From Pelobacter sp. (lineage in GTDB: Bacteria; Desulfobacterota; Desulfuromonadia; Geobacterales; Pseudopelobacteraceae): a stretch of 64,000 nt of DNA. Positions 18,680 to 27,059 of this stretch are shown one piece after another. The position numbers and the translations under genes are program-made. The stretch is from the NCBI GenBank assembly GCA_030824515.1, contig JAVBXN010000017.1, positions 1 through 64,000 of the forward strand, read 5' to 3'. The notes under the pieces were generated by a model. That model saw only the letters and a program-made list of their open reading frames with translations, was not told the origin of the DNA and ran no database searches. Numbering within the stretch: position 1 is the stretch's first letter; each line of letters opens with the position of its first letter.

Positions 18680-19618
18680 ATGGAAATCAATGCAGTTTCA
18701 GAGGTTGGTGTGGAGAATAGCCTGGAAATAGGGGTTGCAGCGCTAGCTGATCGTATTGCCCGATGGACTGAAAATGGCGAGTTACACACAACTGTCGTAC
18801 CTGGTTTGTCACTGTTCCGTCGGAATGAAGCAACCGAACCGATCAGTGGCATGTACGAACCAAGCATTTGCATGGCAGTACAGGGGGCAAAGCGCGTCAT
18901 TCTTGGAGAAGAGACCTATGTGTATGACGCCCACCACTATCTGATTACATCAGTACATCTCCCCACGATCGTACAGATTATTGACGCAAGCCCGGAAAAA
19001 CCGTATCTGGGGCTCAGGTTGAAATTGGATCTGCGTGAAGTTTCGCAACTAATGGTGGATAGCAACCTTCCTCAGCCACGCCCGCAAAAATCGAGCCGGG
19101 GCATGGCGACAGGTGAAATGACCCTGCCGTTAATAATGGCATTCCAGAGATTGATTGATCTGCTTGGCGAAACACAAGACGTTCCTATTCTTGCGCCGAA
19201 CATCCAGAGAGAAATCATTTATCGCTTATTGGTGGGAGAGCAAGGGGAACGGTTGCGGCAGATAGCGACGGCAGGAAGTCAGAGTCAGCAGATTGCAAAG
19301 GCTATCGGCTGGCTGAAGAGCAACTACTTCCTGGCTATCAGCATGGATGATCTTGCCGCGCAGGCCAACATGAGTACGTCAACGTTTCATCATCATTTCC
19401 GGTCGCTGACAGCCCTAAGTCCGTTGCAATTCCAGAAGCAGTTGCGACTGCAGGAAGCCAGGCGACTCATGCTGGCAGAACGGATGGATGCGGCAAATGC
19501 AGCCTTTCAGGTCGGCTACGAAAGTCCATCGCAGTTCAACCGCGAATACAACCGCCAATTCGGTGCTCCACCTTTACGGGATATCACGAAACTCCGTCAG
19601 ATGTCTGCTGCGGAATAG
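18680..19618 (+). CDS. AraC-family regulator (YqhC-type N-terminal domain)
   Basis: A 312-residue regulator. Residues ~25-185 match the AraC_N domain of YqhC-like proteins (GLSLFRRNEATEPISGMYEPSICMAVQGAKRV, then YLGLRLKLDLREV). Residues ~205-305 form the paired HTH DNA-binding domain (SMDDLAAQANMSTSTFHHHFRSLTALSPLQFQKQLRLQEARRLM, AAFQVGYESPSQFNREYNRQFG; quoted in parts). In E. coli YqhC activates an alcohol dehydrogenase and an AKR in response to aldehydes. Here a similar regulator is divergent from the same two enzyme types, so it is probably their activator. CAGGAGG precedes the ATG. The shared 168-base intergenic region should hold its binding sites. Confidence 0.9.
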   Translation: MEINAVSEVGVENSLEIGVAALADRIARWTENGELHTTVVPGLSLFRRNEATEPISGMYEPSICMAVQGAKRVILGEETYVYDAHHYLITSVHLPTIVQIIDASPEKPYLGLRLKLDLREVSQLMVDSNLPQPRPQKSSRGMATGEMTLPLIMAFQRLIDLLGETQDVPILAPNIQREIIYRLLVGEQGERLRQIATAGSQSQQIAKAIGWLKSNYFLAISMDDLAAQANMSTSTFHHHFRSLTALSPLQFQKQLRLQEARRLMLAERMDAANAAFQVGYESPSQFNREYNRQFGAPPLRDITKLRQMSAAE

Positions 19619-19689
19619 GCAACAACTTCCGCATTTAACATTTGATATGAACGGCTTTGAACAATTGGAAATCAACAGAGAAGCTGGAT

Positions 19690-20292
19690 ATGAACGAGAA
19701 AATGGACATTGCAGAGCATTTACTGAGTGGTGCTGCTGTTGCAGAGGCACTGGATGATCTGGCGACGCTACGCCTCGCCATCTTCCCGGAATATCCCTAT
19801 CTGTATCAAGGGAGGAGGGCGGATGAACTTACATACCTGGCAAGCTATGCCGAGGCGCCTGATGCTTGCGCCATTCTCGTCTGTGATGGGTTAACGGTTA
19901 TCGGGGCGGCTACCGGCATGCCGCTTGTCCATGAAGATACCCGGATACTTGACGCCTTTAGCGGGACAATATTTCCGCTCAACGAGATATATTACGTGGG
20001 GGAACTGCTGTTTCGCCCAAACTACCGCAATTGCGGACTAGGCCAGAAGCTGCTTGACCGATTGGAAAGCCACATCCGTTCTCTCGGCCGCTACCGCAAG
20101 CTCACCTGCGCCACGGTTGAGCGGCCCGAGGATCACCCCTTGCGCCCGCGTGACTACATCCCCATTTCAAGATTCCTCGCCCGGACCGGTTTCGCCCGAC
20201 TCTCCGGTGTGACAACCAGCTTCATCTGGCGTGAGACAGATGGTGTCAAACGAAATCACCCCATGCAATTTTGGATCAAGAGTCTAGATTAA
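19690..20292 (+). CDS. GNAT-family N-acetyltransferase
   Basis: About 200 residues with a GNAT core: ILVCDGLTVIGAATGMPL (beta strands before the acetyl-CoA site), EIYYVGELLFRPNYRNCGLGQKLLDRLESHI (motif A, with the RNCGLG pyrophosphate loop), and a late 'FLARTGFARLSG' block. The start is uncertain: ATG at 19690 and 19702 and TTG at 19657 are in frame, and no strong ribosome binding site decides. It follows the AraC gene by ~70 bases on the same strand. The substrate is unknown. Confidence 0.75.
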   Translation: MNEKMDIAEHLLSGAAVAEALDDLATLRLAIFPEYPYLYQGRRADELTYLASYAEAPDACAILVCDGLTVIGAATGMPLVHEDTRILDAFSGTIFPLNEIYYVGELLFRPNYRNCGLGQKLLDRLESHIRSLGRYRKLTCATVERPEDHPLRPRDYIPISRFLARTGFARLSGVTTSFIWRETDGVKRNHPMQFWIKSLD

Positions 20293-20508
20293 TGATGGCG
20301 GTTGACGGTTCCCAAACCGGGACTCGAGTCATCTTGTAATTCGACAGTTCGATTATGCTGCGATATACCTGGATTGATACCACGCTAACTGACAACCAAC
20401 TGGCCTAGTGCCCGGCGAGATTACACAGCCGTTGGCCCTGCATAATTTGGCCGAAATTTCATGTTTATTGTCATTGTGCCAAGAATTCTTCTGAGCTAAA
20501 GTCGAAAT

Positions 20509-21519
20509 ATGAAACATCAGCGCCGCACAACTGACGACATCAACGTGCCACGGCTCGTAACGATGGCCGCCTACAATGGTGCCGAAATCCTTGATATAAC
20601 CGGCCCATTGGACGTTTTTGTTATTGCCAACGCCATACACCTGGAAAAGGGCGGCCAGAAACCACTCTATCGGGTCGAAATAGCTGGTGAGGCAAAAGAT
20701 GCTGTGGTGGTAACTTCATCAGGAATCAGGCTCCTGGCAGACACGTCCTGGTCCGACTGCTCCGGAACCGATACGCTTCTGGTGGCCGGTGGTCCTGCAG
20801 CAGAGCAGGCGCCGGAAGAACTGGTAAACTGGTTGCGCCGTACAGCCCCCACCGTGCGGCGAGTCGGGTCAATATGCACCGGCACCTTCATCCTTGCAAG
20901 GGCAGGACTGCTGGAAGGAAGGCGCGTGACAACCCATTGGTTAGGGGCTGACCTGCTTCGCCGTCTTTATCCTCACATTGATGTTCATGAGGATGCCATC
21001 CACATCAAGGACGGCTCCGTCTACACTTCGGCCGGGGTGACAGCAGGAATTGATCTGGCGCTAGCGCTACTGGAGGAGGATTTCGGTCGCGTGCTGGCGC
21101 TGAATGTCGCCAGACTGATGGTACTCTATTTCAAACGCCCGGGTGGGCAATCTCAATTCAGTACCGATCTTTTGGCCCAATTTCATGAAGGAGGCTCTCT
21201 TGCTCCGACCATTCAGTGGATACGCAACAACTATCGACGCAATTTGAGCAATGAAGCACTGGCCGAACATGCGTCCATGAGCCTGCGCAATTTTGCCCGC
21301 GTCTTCAAGCGGGAAACCGGAACTACTCCGGCCCATTTTATTGAACGAGTACGCCTTGAAGCAGCGGTCAAGTTCCTTGAAGAAACGTGTCATGCACTGG
21401 AAGCCATCGCCCGGGAGTGCGGCTTTCAGTCAGGTGAACACTTTCGATTGGCTTTTGTACGCTACTTCAGGATCACTCCCGGTCAGTACCGGGACCGGTT
21501 CCGATCAGGAGCCGAATAA
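20509..21519 (+). CDS. GlxA-family regulator (DJ-1/PfpI domain plus AraC HTH)
   Basis: A 336-residue regulator. The N-terminal part (~15-200) is a DJ-1/PfpI-like domain: ILDITGPLDVFVIANAIH, DTLLVAGGPAAEQAPEE, and the nucleophile-elbow-like GSICTGTFILARAGLLEGRRVTTHW (shown in two parts in the protein). The C-terminal part (~225-330) is an AraC-type double HTH (NEALAEHASMSLRNFARVFKRETG, IARECGFQSGEHFRLAF). Such GlxA/FtrA-like proteins usually activate catabolic or stress operons and the amidase-like domain is thought to sense rather than catalyse. No obvious target gene is divergent from it; the rhodanese gene starts 19 bases after its stop and may be cotranscribed. Confidence 0.88.
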   Translation: MKHQRRTTDDINVPRLVTMAAYNGAEILDITGPLDVFVIANAIHLEKGGQKPLYRVEIAGEAKDAVVVTSSGIRLLADTSWSDCSGTDTLLVAGGPAAEQAPEELVNWLRRTAPTVRRVGSICTGTFILARAGLLEGRRVTTHWLGADLLRRLYPHIDVHEDAIHIKDGSVYTSAGVTAGIDLALALLEEDFGRVLALNVARLMVLYFKRPGGQSQFSTDLLAQFHEGGSLAPTIQWIRNNYRRNLSNEALAEHASMSLRNFARVFKRETGTTPAHFIERVRLEAAVKFLEETCHALEAIARECGFQSGEHFRLAFVRYFRITPGQYRDRFRSGAE

Positions 21520-21538
21520 TCACTCATTGGAGAATACC

Positions 21539-22591
21539 ATGAATCAACTTGACTTACGGGGTATCGTGCTGCGCTTACTGTTCATATCGGTGATACTTGC
21601 TACGGCTTTGCCCGCTGCCGCCCAGGCTGATATGGCTGCTGATAGTTACTCCTCTTCAGCAAAACAACAAATGGCAACCAGCAGGGAGTCAGTTTTAGAC
21701 GAAATTCTTCAGGTTAGTAATAAGTACTTCAGCACCTTTCCCTTTATGCGGGCTGAGGATGTCTATGAGAAGATTGTTAAAAGTGGAGACAGCTCCTACT
21801 TGCTGGTGAGCGTGCAAACTCCTGATGACTATGCCAAGGGGCATATCCCGGGAGCTATCAATATTCCTTTTCAGGAGATTGCCGAAACGGCATCTTTATC
21901 TCGGTTGCCACGAGATAAAAAAATTGTCTTTAGCTGTGAAGACGGTCATAGCTCCATGGCTGCTGCCCTTTTTCTGGGACAGCTTGGTTATGACACCAGA
22001 GTTGTATCCATGGGTCTCAGTTACTGGAACAGGACGGGGGCAGATATCGCATCCCCTTATCCTGGCTCTGCCGGATACCCTGTCAGTACAACTGAAAGTG
22101 TTCTGCAAGAACGATACAATCTGCCGGTTATTGAAGATATTGGCAAAGATGGCCGTGGTGTCATTGTCGAGCGCACCAAGACAGCTTTGGCTCAGAAACG
22201 TGGTCTACTCATAACCCGGAATGAGGTTTATGAGAATGCAGTCAAGGGAACAGATAAGAAATATTTACTGGTCAGCCTCCAGAGGCCGGAGGATTATGCA
22301 AAAGGGCATGTCCCAGGAGCTATCAATATTCCTTATAGTGAAATTGCCAAGGCGGATACCCTGCGTAAACTCCCACGTGATAAAAAAATTGTGCTCATGT
22401 GTTATGTAGGTCATTGGGCAGGTTCTGCGGCACTTTTCCTTAATCAATTGGGGTATGAGGCGTATGACATGCGTTTTGGCACTCTTGGTTGGAACGATGC
22501 GACAGATGGGCTTGGGGAAGCTAAAGGCTATCTGGTTGCTCTTGGAGGGTCTTTGTCATTGCCGGTAGAAAGCGGAAAGTACAAAAAATAA
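21539..22591 (+). CDS. Secreted tandem-rhodanese protein
   Basis: A 350-residue protein with an N-terminal signal peptide (hydrophobic 8-29, ending PAAAQA). It has two rhodanese domains, each with a cysteine in the active-site loop: Cys133 (CEDGHSS) and Cys288 (CYVGHWA). The two domains share long nearly identical blocks (YAKGH-PGAINIP and LPRDKKIV), so they arose by internal duplication. Rhodaneses carry a persulfide on the Cys and move sulfane sulfur. The periplasmic location suggests extracytoplasmic sulfur handling. ATG at 21539 has TTGGAG upstream. A palindromic hairpin follows the stop. Confidence 0.85.
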   Translation: MNQLDLRGIVLRLLFISVILATALPAAAQADMAADSYSSSAKQQMATSRESVLDEILQVSNKYFSTFPFMRAEDVYEKIVKSGDSSYLLVSVQTPDDYAKGHIPGAINIPFQEIAETASLSRLPRDKKIVFSCEDGHSSMAAALFLGQLGYDTRVVSMGLSYWNRTGADIASPYPGSAGYPVSTTESVLQERYNLPVIEDIGKDGRGVIVERTKTALAQKRGLLITRNEVYENAVKGTDKKYLLVSLQRPEDYAKGHVPGAINIPYSEIAKADTLRKLPRDKKIVLMCYVGHWAGSAALFLNQLGYEAYDMRFGTLGWNDATDGLGEAKGYLVALGGSLSLPVESGKYKK

Positions 22592-22594
22592 TCT

Positions 22595-22620
22595 CCTGAA
22601 TCTAAAAAATTAGATTCAGG
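22595..22620 (+). terminator. Hairpin after the rhodanese gene
   Basis: An 11-bp perfect inverted repeat, CCTGAATCTAA / TTAGATTCAGG, with a four-A loop lies just after the stop. There is no immediate T run, though CTTTTT occurs ten bases later, so termination efficiency is unclear. Confidence 0.5.
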
Positions 22621-22652
22621 CTACATTAAGCTTTTTAGATACCTGTAGATTG

Positions 22653-22808
22653 ATGAAGTACATCATCGTGAGCGTAATGAGCATTGTGCCGGTTGTAGCG
22701 TACGGCAAGGATATTGCCGCCTGGCTTGAACGTGTCACCGAGTACGATGCGCATCGCGATCCTTCGTGGGGTCCTTTGCTGTTAAGGCTGGACTTGTGGA
22801 GTAGTTAA
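22653..22808 (+). CDS. Possible small secreted peptide (51 aa)
   Basis: A short frame encodes 51 residues. Its start (MKYIIVSVMSIVPVVAYGKD) looks like a signal peptide with a possible cleavage after VAYG, followed by IAAWLERVTEYDAHRDPSWG. The ribosome binding site is weak. It could also be the decayed 5' end of a larger gene. The rest of the 22621-23137 interval holds a hairpin and the operator cluster of the Fic gene. Confidence 0.25.
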   Translation: MKYIIVSVMSIVPVVAYGKDIAAWLERVTEYDAHRDPSWGPLLLRLDLWSS

Positions 22809-22885
22809 TCCCAAACCTTGGTAATGGACCTGTCTATCGATATAAGGGCGACAGGCCAGTGCCTGTAAAATAAGTCGTTTTAATA

Positions 22886-22924
22886 AAGACGGGAAAACGG
22901 GAAGTACCCATTTTCCCGTCTTTG
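22886..22924 (+). terminator. Long hairpin (possible bidirectional terminator)
   Basis: A 13-bp perfect stem, AAAGACGGGAAAA / TTTTCCCGTCTTT, encloses a 13-base loop. The A- and T-rich arms would give short U tracts on both strands. Confidence 0.6.
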
Positions 22925-23055
22925 CATCGATGAATCATTTTTCTTAATCAACGGGGTTGAGGCTACCTATGCAGGTTCTCGAAGTATTTTATATTTCGAC
23001 GGGTCGATTATCAAAGCCATTTGAAATCTGTCCCCGACGTACTATTGCCGGTTTT

Positions 23056-23127
23056 TTTGTGTCACAAATATTGATTTTTGTGACGAATAGAGTATTATTC
23101 TGTCACGAAACTCTTTTTGTGACGGAA
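23056..23127 (+). promoter_or_regulatory. Four GTGAC operator-like sites before the Fic gene
   Basis: Four copies of a TTTGTGAC-type site lie in the last 80 bases before the start: a perfect palindrome TTTGTGTCACAAA (23056-23068), TTTGTGACGAA (23077), the inverted TGTCACGAAA (23101) and TTTGTGACGGAA (23116). Their spacing is about two helical turns and orientation alternates. The last abuts the ribosome binding site. This looks like an autoregulatory operator, possibly bound by the N-terminal winged helix of the Fic protein itself. Confidence 0.6.
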
Positions 23128-23137
23128 AGGATATCCT

Positions 23138-24511
23138 GTGCCAAAGCAAATCGATGAGCAAGATCTTAAGATCATAGAGCAGCAGATAGCGGTCTACAGC
23201 AAAGGGATTGGCATAACTGAGCTGGAGGCAGCTCTTTCGGCGACCGGAATCATCATGAACCGGCGCTCGCTGTTACGGCGGATTAGTACTCTCATTGAGA
23301 GCAACCGTATTCGTGCTACCGGTGCCTTCAAAGGGCGTGTGTACTGGCCGCTTGCTTCGCAGGTCTCTGATGATCAGGATGCAGAGGAATCGGTCATTCC
23401 TCTTTCAGTGGCCGGACGTGCGATTCGTGGTTACGTCAGTCAACCAATCCAGCGTCGTGAGCCAGTAGGGTACCGGCGTGATTTTCTGTTGTCCTACCTG
23501 AAAACCGGACCGTATCTGGATGATGCCACGCGTAAGCATCTGCACCGGATTGGTCGCGCCCATCAAGAGAATATTCCTGCTGGCACCATGGCTCGCCAGG
23601 TCATGGGCAGGCTGCTGATTGACCTCTCCTGGGCCTCCAGCTATCTGGAAGGCAATACTTACTCGCTGTTGGAAACAGAACGCCTGATCTCCTTCGGTCA
23701 GGCAGCGGAAGGGAAGGATGCACTGGAAACCCAGATGATCCTGAACCACAAACAGGCTATTGAGTTTCTTGTTGAGTCTGCCGATGAAATTGGCTTTAAC
23801 AGATATTCCATATTGAACCTCCACGCCATTCTGTCGGACAACCTCCTGCCAAACCCGGAGGCCTGTGGGCGTCTCCGTCAGATTGCTGTCGGTGTCGGCG
23901 GATCAGTCTACTCGCCATTGTCCACACCTCAACTCCTGAATGAATATTTTCAGATTGCTCTCGATACAGCAGCGGCCATTAACGATCCTTTCGAGCAATC
24001 CTTCTTCGCATTAGTGCATCTCTCCTATCTGCAACCTTTCGAAGACGTCAATAAGCGGGTGGCTCGACTGGCCGCCAACATACCGTTGGTCAAACATAAT
24101 CTCTGTCCACTCTCTTTCATAGATGTGCCTAAAAAGTCATATGTGGAAGGAATACTCGGAGTCTATGAGCAGAATCGCATCGAGCTCTTGCGCGATATAT
24201 TCGTCTGGGGGTATGAGCGCTCCGTTAAACGCTACCTGAGTACACGGGAGGAGCTGGGTGAGCCCGATCCTTTCCGGATGAAATACCGTACATTACTGAC
24301 CGAGATCATACGTGAGGTGGTTCTCCGGAGTACTGTACCAGACCAAAATGTAGTAGAAGCTTGGGTCGCAGAGCGCCTGCCGGAGGTTGATAGAACGCGA
24401 TTTATAAATCTGGTGGAAGCTGAATTGCAGGGTCTGCACGAAGGGAATATTGCCAGGTTTCGTCTGCGACCCAAGGAGTTTGCCGCATGGCAAGGAAAGA
24501 AAGGAATATAA
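23138..24511 (+). CDS. Fic-family protein with Gln at the catalytic His position
   Basis: A 457-residue protein. Residues ~15-72 resemble a winged helix (ITELEAALSATGIIMNRRSLLRRI). The Fic domain spans ~155-345. The inhibitory helix motif SXXXEGN is at 167-173, N-terminal to the Fic core (class II, self-inhibited). The catalytic loop, normally HPFXXGNGRXXR, reads QPFEDVNKRVAR at 299-310: Asn305, Arg307 and Arg310 stay but the catalytic His is Gln and the first Gly is lost. A C-terminal winged-helix-like tail follows. The His normally activates the target hydroxyl for AMP transfer, so canonical AMPylation is doubtful. Start is GTG with GGAAAGG upstream. Confidence 0.87.
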   Translation: MPKQIDEQDLKIIEQQIAVYSKGIGITELEAALSATGIIMNRRSLLRRISTLIESNRIRATGAFKGRVYWPLASQVSDDQDAEESVIPLSVAGRAIRGYVSQPIQRREPVGYRRDFLLSYLKTGPYLDDATRKHLHRIGRAHQENIPAGTMARQVMGRLLIDLSWASSYLEGNTYSLLETERLISFGQAAEGKDALETQMILNHKQAIEFLVESADEIGFNRYSILNLHAILSDNLLPNPEACGRLRQIAVGVGGSVYSPLSTPQLLNEYFQIALDTAAAINDPFEQSFFALVHLSYLQPFEDVNKRVARLAANIPLVKHNLCPLSFIDVPKKSYVEGILGVYEQNRIELLRDIFVWGYERSVKRYLSTREELGEPDPFRMKYRTLLTEIIREVVLRSTVPDQNVVEAWVAERLPEVDRTRFINLVEAELQGLHEGNIARFRLRPKEFAAWQGKKGI

Positions 24512-24546
24512 ATTGCCTCTAAGAAGAATCCTTGATCTGCGTAAAC

Positions 24547-24586
24547 AAAAAAACGGCCACAAACGAGGTTAGTCGTATGTGGCCGT
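24547..24586 (-). terminator. Terminator, minus strand
   Basis: A 9-bp stem (ACGGCCACA / TGTGGCCGT) is followed, reading leftward, by a run of seven U. It would serve minus-strand transcripts, for example that of the gene at 24804-26129. Confidence 0.75.
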
Positions 24587-24590
24587 CTTA

Positions 24591-24616
24591 TTGTGTGCAG
24601 GGACGATATCGAACTG
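24591..24616 (-). other. Degenerate tRNA 3'-end copy (possible attachment site)
   Basis: Read on the minus strand this resembles the T-arm and acceptor 3' side of a tRNA. It matches the 3' end of tRNA-Phe (35618-35643) in 20 of 26 positions, including CAGGGACG and ATCGAAC, in the same orientation, and it too is followed by a terminator hairpin. No full tRNA can be folded here. Confidence 0.4.
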
Positions 24617-24803
24617 ATTTTATAACTATCTGTTTTGCAAGTATAATAATTCGCGTCAATTCGATAGATACCTCTAAAAAAACCTCAATAAGTTGTTTTG
24701 CCCACACTTTGAGTTCAAATTTTAGGCCATGTCGAGACATCTCCGATTTATCGAAAGGACTGATCGTTTCGCAGATCTTTCAGTGCTCTTTTCTTATGCC
24801 GAT

Positions 24804-26129
24804 TTACCAAATATTGCAACTATAACCTGCTGCATCTGATGCAGCATTTCTTTCCTCCGGTGTTTGCCATGATGCAAGCCAGCTCAGAGCATCTGTAGTA
24901 TCAACCATTGTCCGAGCAAGTGCCAATCGCTCCAGAACAACAGCTTTCTGCTCTGCTTCCAGATTGGCAGCCCGGCGTTCGACGTCGGTAAAGAAATCCT
25001 CGATTCGCTTTGCCTTCGCCCATGCCTTGATGATTTCAGCCAGCTCTTCCCGGCTATCCTTGATCGCTTTGATGCGTCTACGTTCAGCCGCTTCCCGCGC
25101 CTGCGCACGCCGTTCCTCCTCCCGTCGCTGCCTCTCGATCTCAGCCTGGCGCTCTCCTTCTTCAAAACGCTTGACGATGTTTACTACCTCAGCCTCTACC
25201 TCCTTCACCAGTCCTGCAAGCTTCTGCGGGAAGTCGCCTGCTTTCGACTCGCGCCACTGCCGCATCCATGCGACTCTGTGATAGGGAGAATAAATCTGCA
25301 CGCACAATCGTCCGCTCGGCAGGTCCTGCATACTCCTCCATGAGTAGGATTCATAGCGTCTCGATTTTTTTACGGGCAGTTCCGATACACGGGTGTACTT
25401 TCCATCCTGGTACTCTACCTCGACATTCTCGCTCATTTCGTAGATTGTCACGCCAAAGGCGACAGTACCAATAAAGGCGGCGGTAGGCCGTGCCGGGCTC
25501 CAGAGATCTGTAGTGTAATACCGCTCTTTCCGTCGCCCGCCCTTTTCACGTTCATCTACGGCCTGACGTTGCATACCTTGTCCATACGGCACAAAGACAA
25601 CGGAATGGCCGCCTCTTTCAAAGGTCAGGTACAACATGTTCGCTACCTCGATTGCGCGATCGATGGTTTCTTTCGAACTGATAATATCTGGCAGCAGGTA
25701 TTTTCTGGGCTTGAGAAAACCCTCGCGTGATTCTCCAGCCCCGGTCATCTGGTCCTTAAATCCTACGAGTAGCGGGTGCTGTTTTGGCAGTCCTCTGCTC
25801 CGGCGTTTGGTGACGCTACTGTCTTGAGGTGCCTGCGGCGGAGGCAATTGTGCAATCCTGGCATAGCCGCTGCGCGCCCATTCCAACTCATCGCCAGGAC
25901 AAGCTTCCGGCAAAGGTTGACGCTTGGGGCGTTTTCCGGTCGCATACATGGCCCAGTAGCCTCTTTGGGGACGAGGAACCTTCAGTCGAGTGCAGATACG
26001 AGCCATGAAACTCGATGAGACCTCGTACTTCAGGGCAACGGTGGTCATCGGTTCTGCCCAGACTTCTTCATACAACTGTTCACGACTGACTCTGGTATCC
26101 TTGTTGCTATTTGCTTTGTTTTCTCCCAT
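24804..26129 (-). CDS. Hypothetical protein with HTH-like start and long coiled coil
   Basis: A 441-residue cytoplasmic protein of unknown function. Its first ~60 residues (VSREQLYEEVWAEPMTTVALKYEVSSSFMARICTRL, in parts) look like a helix-turn-helix segment. A beta-rich middle domain spans ~140-300. Residues ~305-405 form a charged coiled coil (VKRFEEGERQAEIERQRREEERRAQ and onward). There is no signal peptide or membrane segment. GAGG precedes the ATG with a seven-base spacer. It lies at the edge of a block of defence-type genes and may be part of it. I do not recognise the family. Confidence 0.7.
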   Translation of the reverse strand: MGENKANSNKDTRVSREQLYEEVWAEPMTTVALKYEVSSSFMARICTRLKVPRPQRGYWAMYATGKRPKRQPLPEACPGDELEWARSGYARIAQLPPPQAPQDSSVTKRRSRGLPKQHPLLVGFKDQMTGAGESREGFLKPRKYLLPDIISSKETIDRAIEVANMLYLTFERGGHSVVFVPYGQGMQRQAVDEREKGGRRKERYYTTDLWSPARPTAAFIGTVAFGVTIYEMSENVEVEYQDGKYTRVSELPVKKSRRYESYSWRSMQDLPSGRLCVQIYSPYHRVAWMRQWRESKAGDFPQKLAGLVKEVEAEVVNIVKRFEEGERQAEIERQRREEERRAQAREAAERRRIKAIKDSREELAEIIKAWAKAKRIEDFFTDVERRAANLEAEQKAVVLERLALARTMVDTTDALSWLASWQTPEERNAASDAAGYSCNIW

Positions 26130-26399
26130 TGAAGTGCCTCTCCAATTTGATGTTGTACACCATAGGTGTTCCGGACAGCATAATATTGCAATGACATAAA
26201 TTGCATGTCAATCAGACTGCTTACAGCACTACGCAACGGTCAGTACTACATTCAAGAAAAACGGATTGAGAACTGGTATTGGCCGTCAATGAAGTTTTTA
26301 TGAGAAAGGAACAGGCACTTTTCGAGGGTTAAAATACGGGGAGTGCTTGATTGTCCCGGTTTCACCCCGAACGATGCTTTACAGGTTCCAGCAGACACA
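26130..26399. other. Intergenic region between divergent transcripts
   Basis: This AT-rich stretch separates the minus-strand coiled-coil gene from the plus-strand AbiE pair and should hold both promoters. No gene is supported. The only strong structure is the inverted repeat at its right end. Confidence 0.5.
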
Positions 26400-26435
26400 T
26401 TTTGTTAAAAAAATAAGCTTGTTTTTTTAACAAAA
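26400..26435 (+). promoter_or_regulatory. Perfect 14-bp inverted repeat before abiEi (likely AbiEi operator)
   Basis: TTTTGTTAAAAAAA and TTTTTTTAACAAAA are exact reverse complements separated by eight bases, ending 18 bases before the antitoxin ATG. AbiEi antitoxins are known to repress their own operon by binding inverted repeats upstream. The position and symmetry fit that role. Confidence 0.7.
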
Positions 26436-26453
26436 TTGACGGAAACTGCTGCC

Positions 26454-27059
26454 ATGACCGTAAGCAAGCAAATTGAAAACAGAATTCACGAGCACGGCCC
26501 AGGGTGGGTTTTTTCTCCAGCCGACTTTCTTGATCTCGGCTCCCCGCATACCGTAGGAATGGTGCTGATCCGCCTGGTTCGCGGGGAAAAAATTCGACGC
26601 CTGGCCAGGGGGCTGTATGATTTCCCGCGCAAGCATGAGCATCTGGGGCTTTTATCCCCCTCAGTGGACATGATTGCCGAGGCGTTGGCTCGCCGTGACG
26701 GTGTGCGTATCCAACCGTCAGAGGCGACAGCAGCCAATATGCTGCATCTTTCCGAGCAGGTTCCGATGCGGGTTGTCTATGAGACCGATGGCCCTGCCCG
26801 AAAGATCAAGGTCGGAACACTAACCATCCAATTCCGTCGACGGGCACCTCGCAAAATGGCAACCGCCGGAAAGATGAGCGGTCTTGTTTTCGCCGCGTTA
26901 CGGGGGATGGGTAAACGCTATGTAACTCAAGATCAGGTCGCTCACCTACGCCAGCTATTGACACAAGAAGATCGCAAACTACTGTTACTTGATCTGCCAC
27001 AGGCACCAGCCTGGATGCACCCCTTCCTGAGATATATTGCCGGAAATGAGGACAAATGA
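26454..27059 (+). CDS. AbiEi-type antitoxin/transcriptional regulator (DUF6088-like)
   Basis: A 201-residue protein with an N-terminal winged helix (KQIENRIHEHGPGWVFSPADFLDLGS, TVGMVLIRLVRGEKIRRLARGLYDFP; shown in parts), the 'RLARGLYDFP' turn being typical of AbiEi/DUF6088 antitoxins. A C-terminal domain follows. It pairs with the AbiEii-like gene by a four-base ATGA overlap. The ATG at 26454 is favoured; a TTG at 26436 is in frame but sits at the edge of the operator. It would repress the operon and counter the toxin in a type IV system. Confidence 0.85.
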   Translation: MTVSKQIENRIHEHGPGWVFSPADFLDLGSPHTVGMVLIRLVRGEKIRRLARGLYDFPRKHEHLGLLSPSVDMIAEALARRDGVRIQPSEATAANMLHLSEQVPMRVVYETDGPARKIKVGTLTIQFRRRAPRKMATAGKMSGLVFAALRGMGKRYVTQDQVAHLRQLLTQEDRKLLLLDLPQAPAWMHPFLRYIAGNEDK

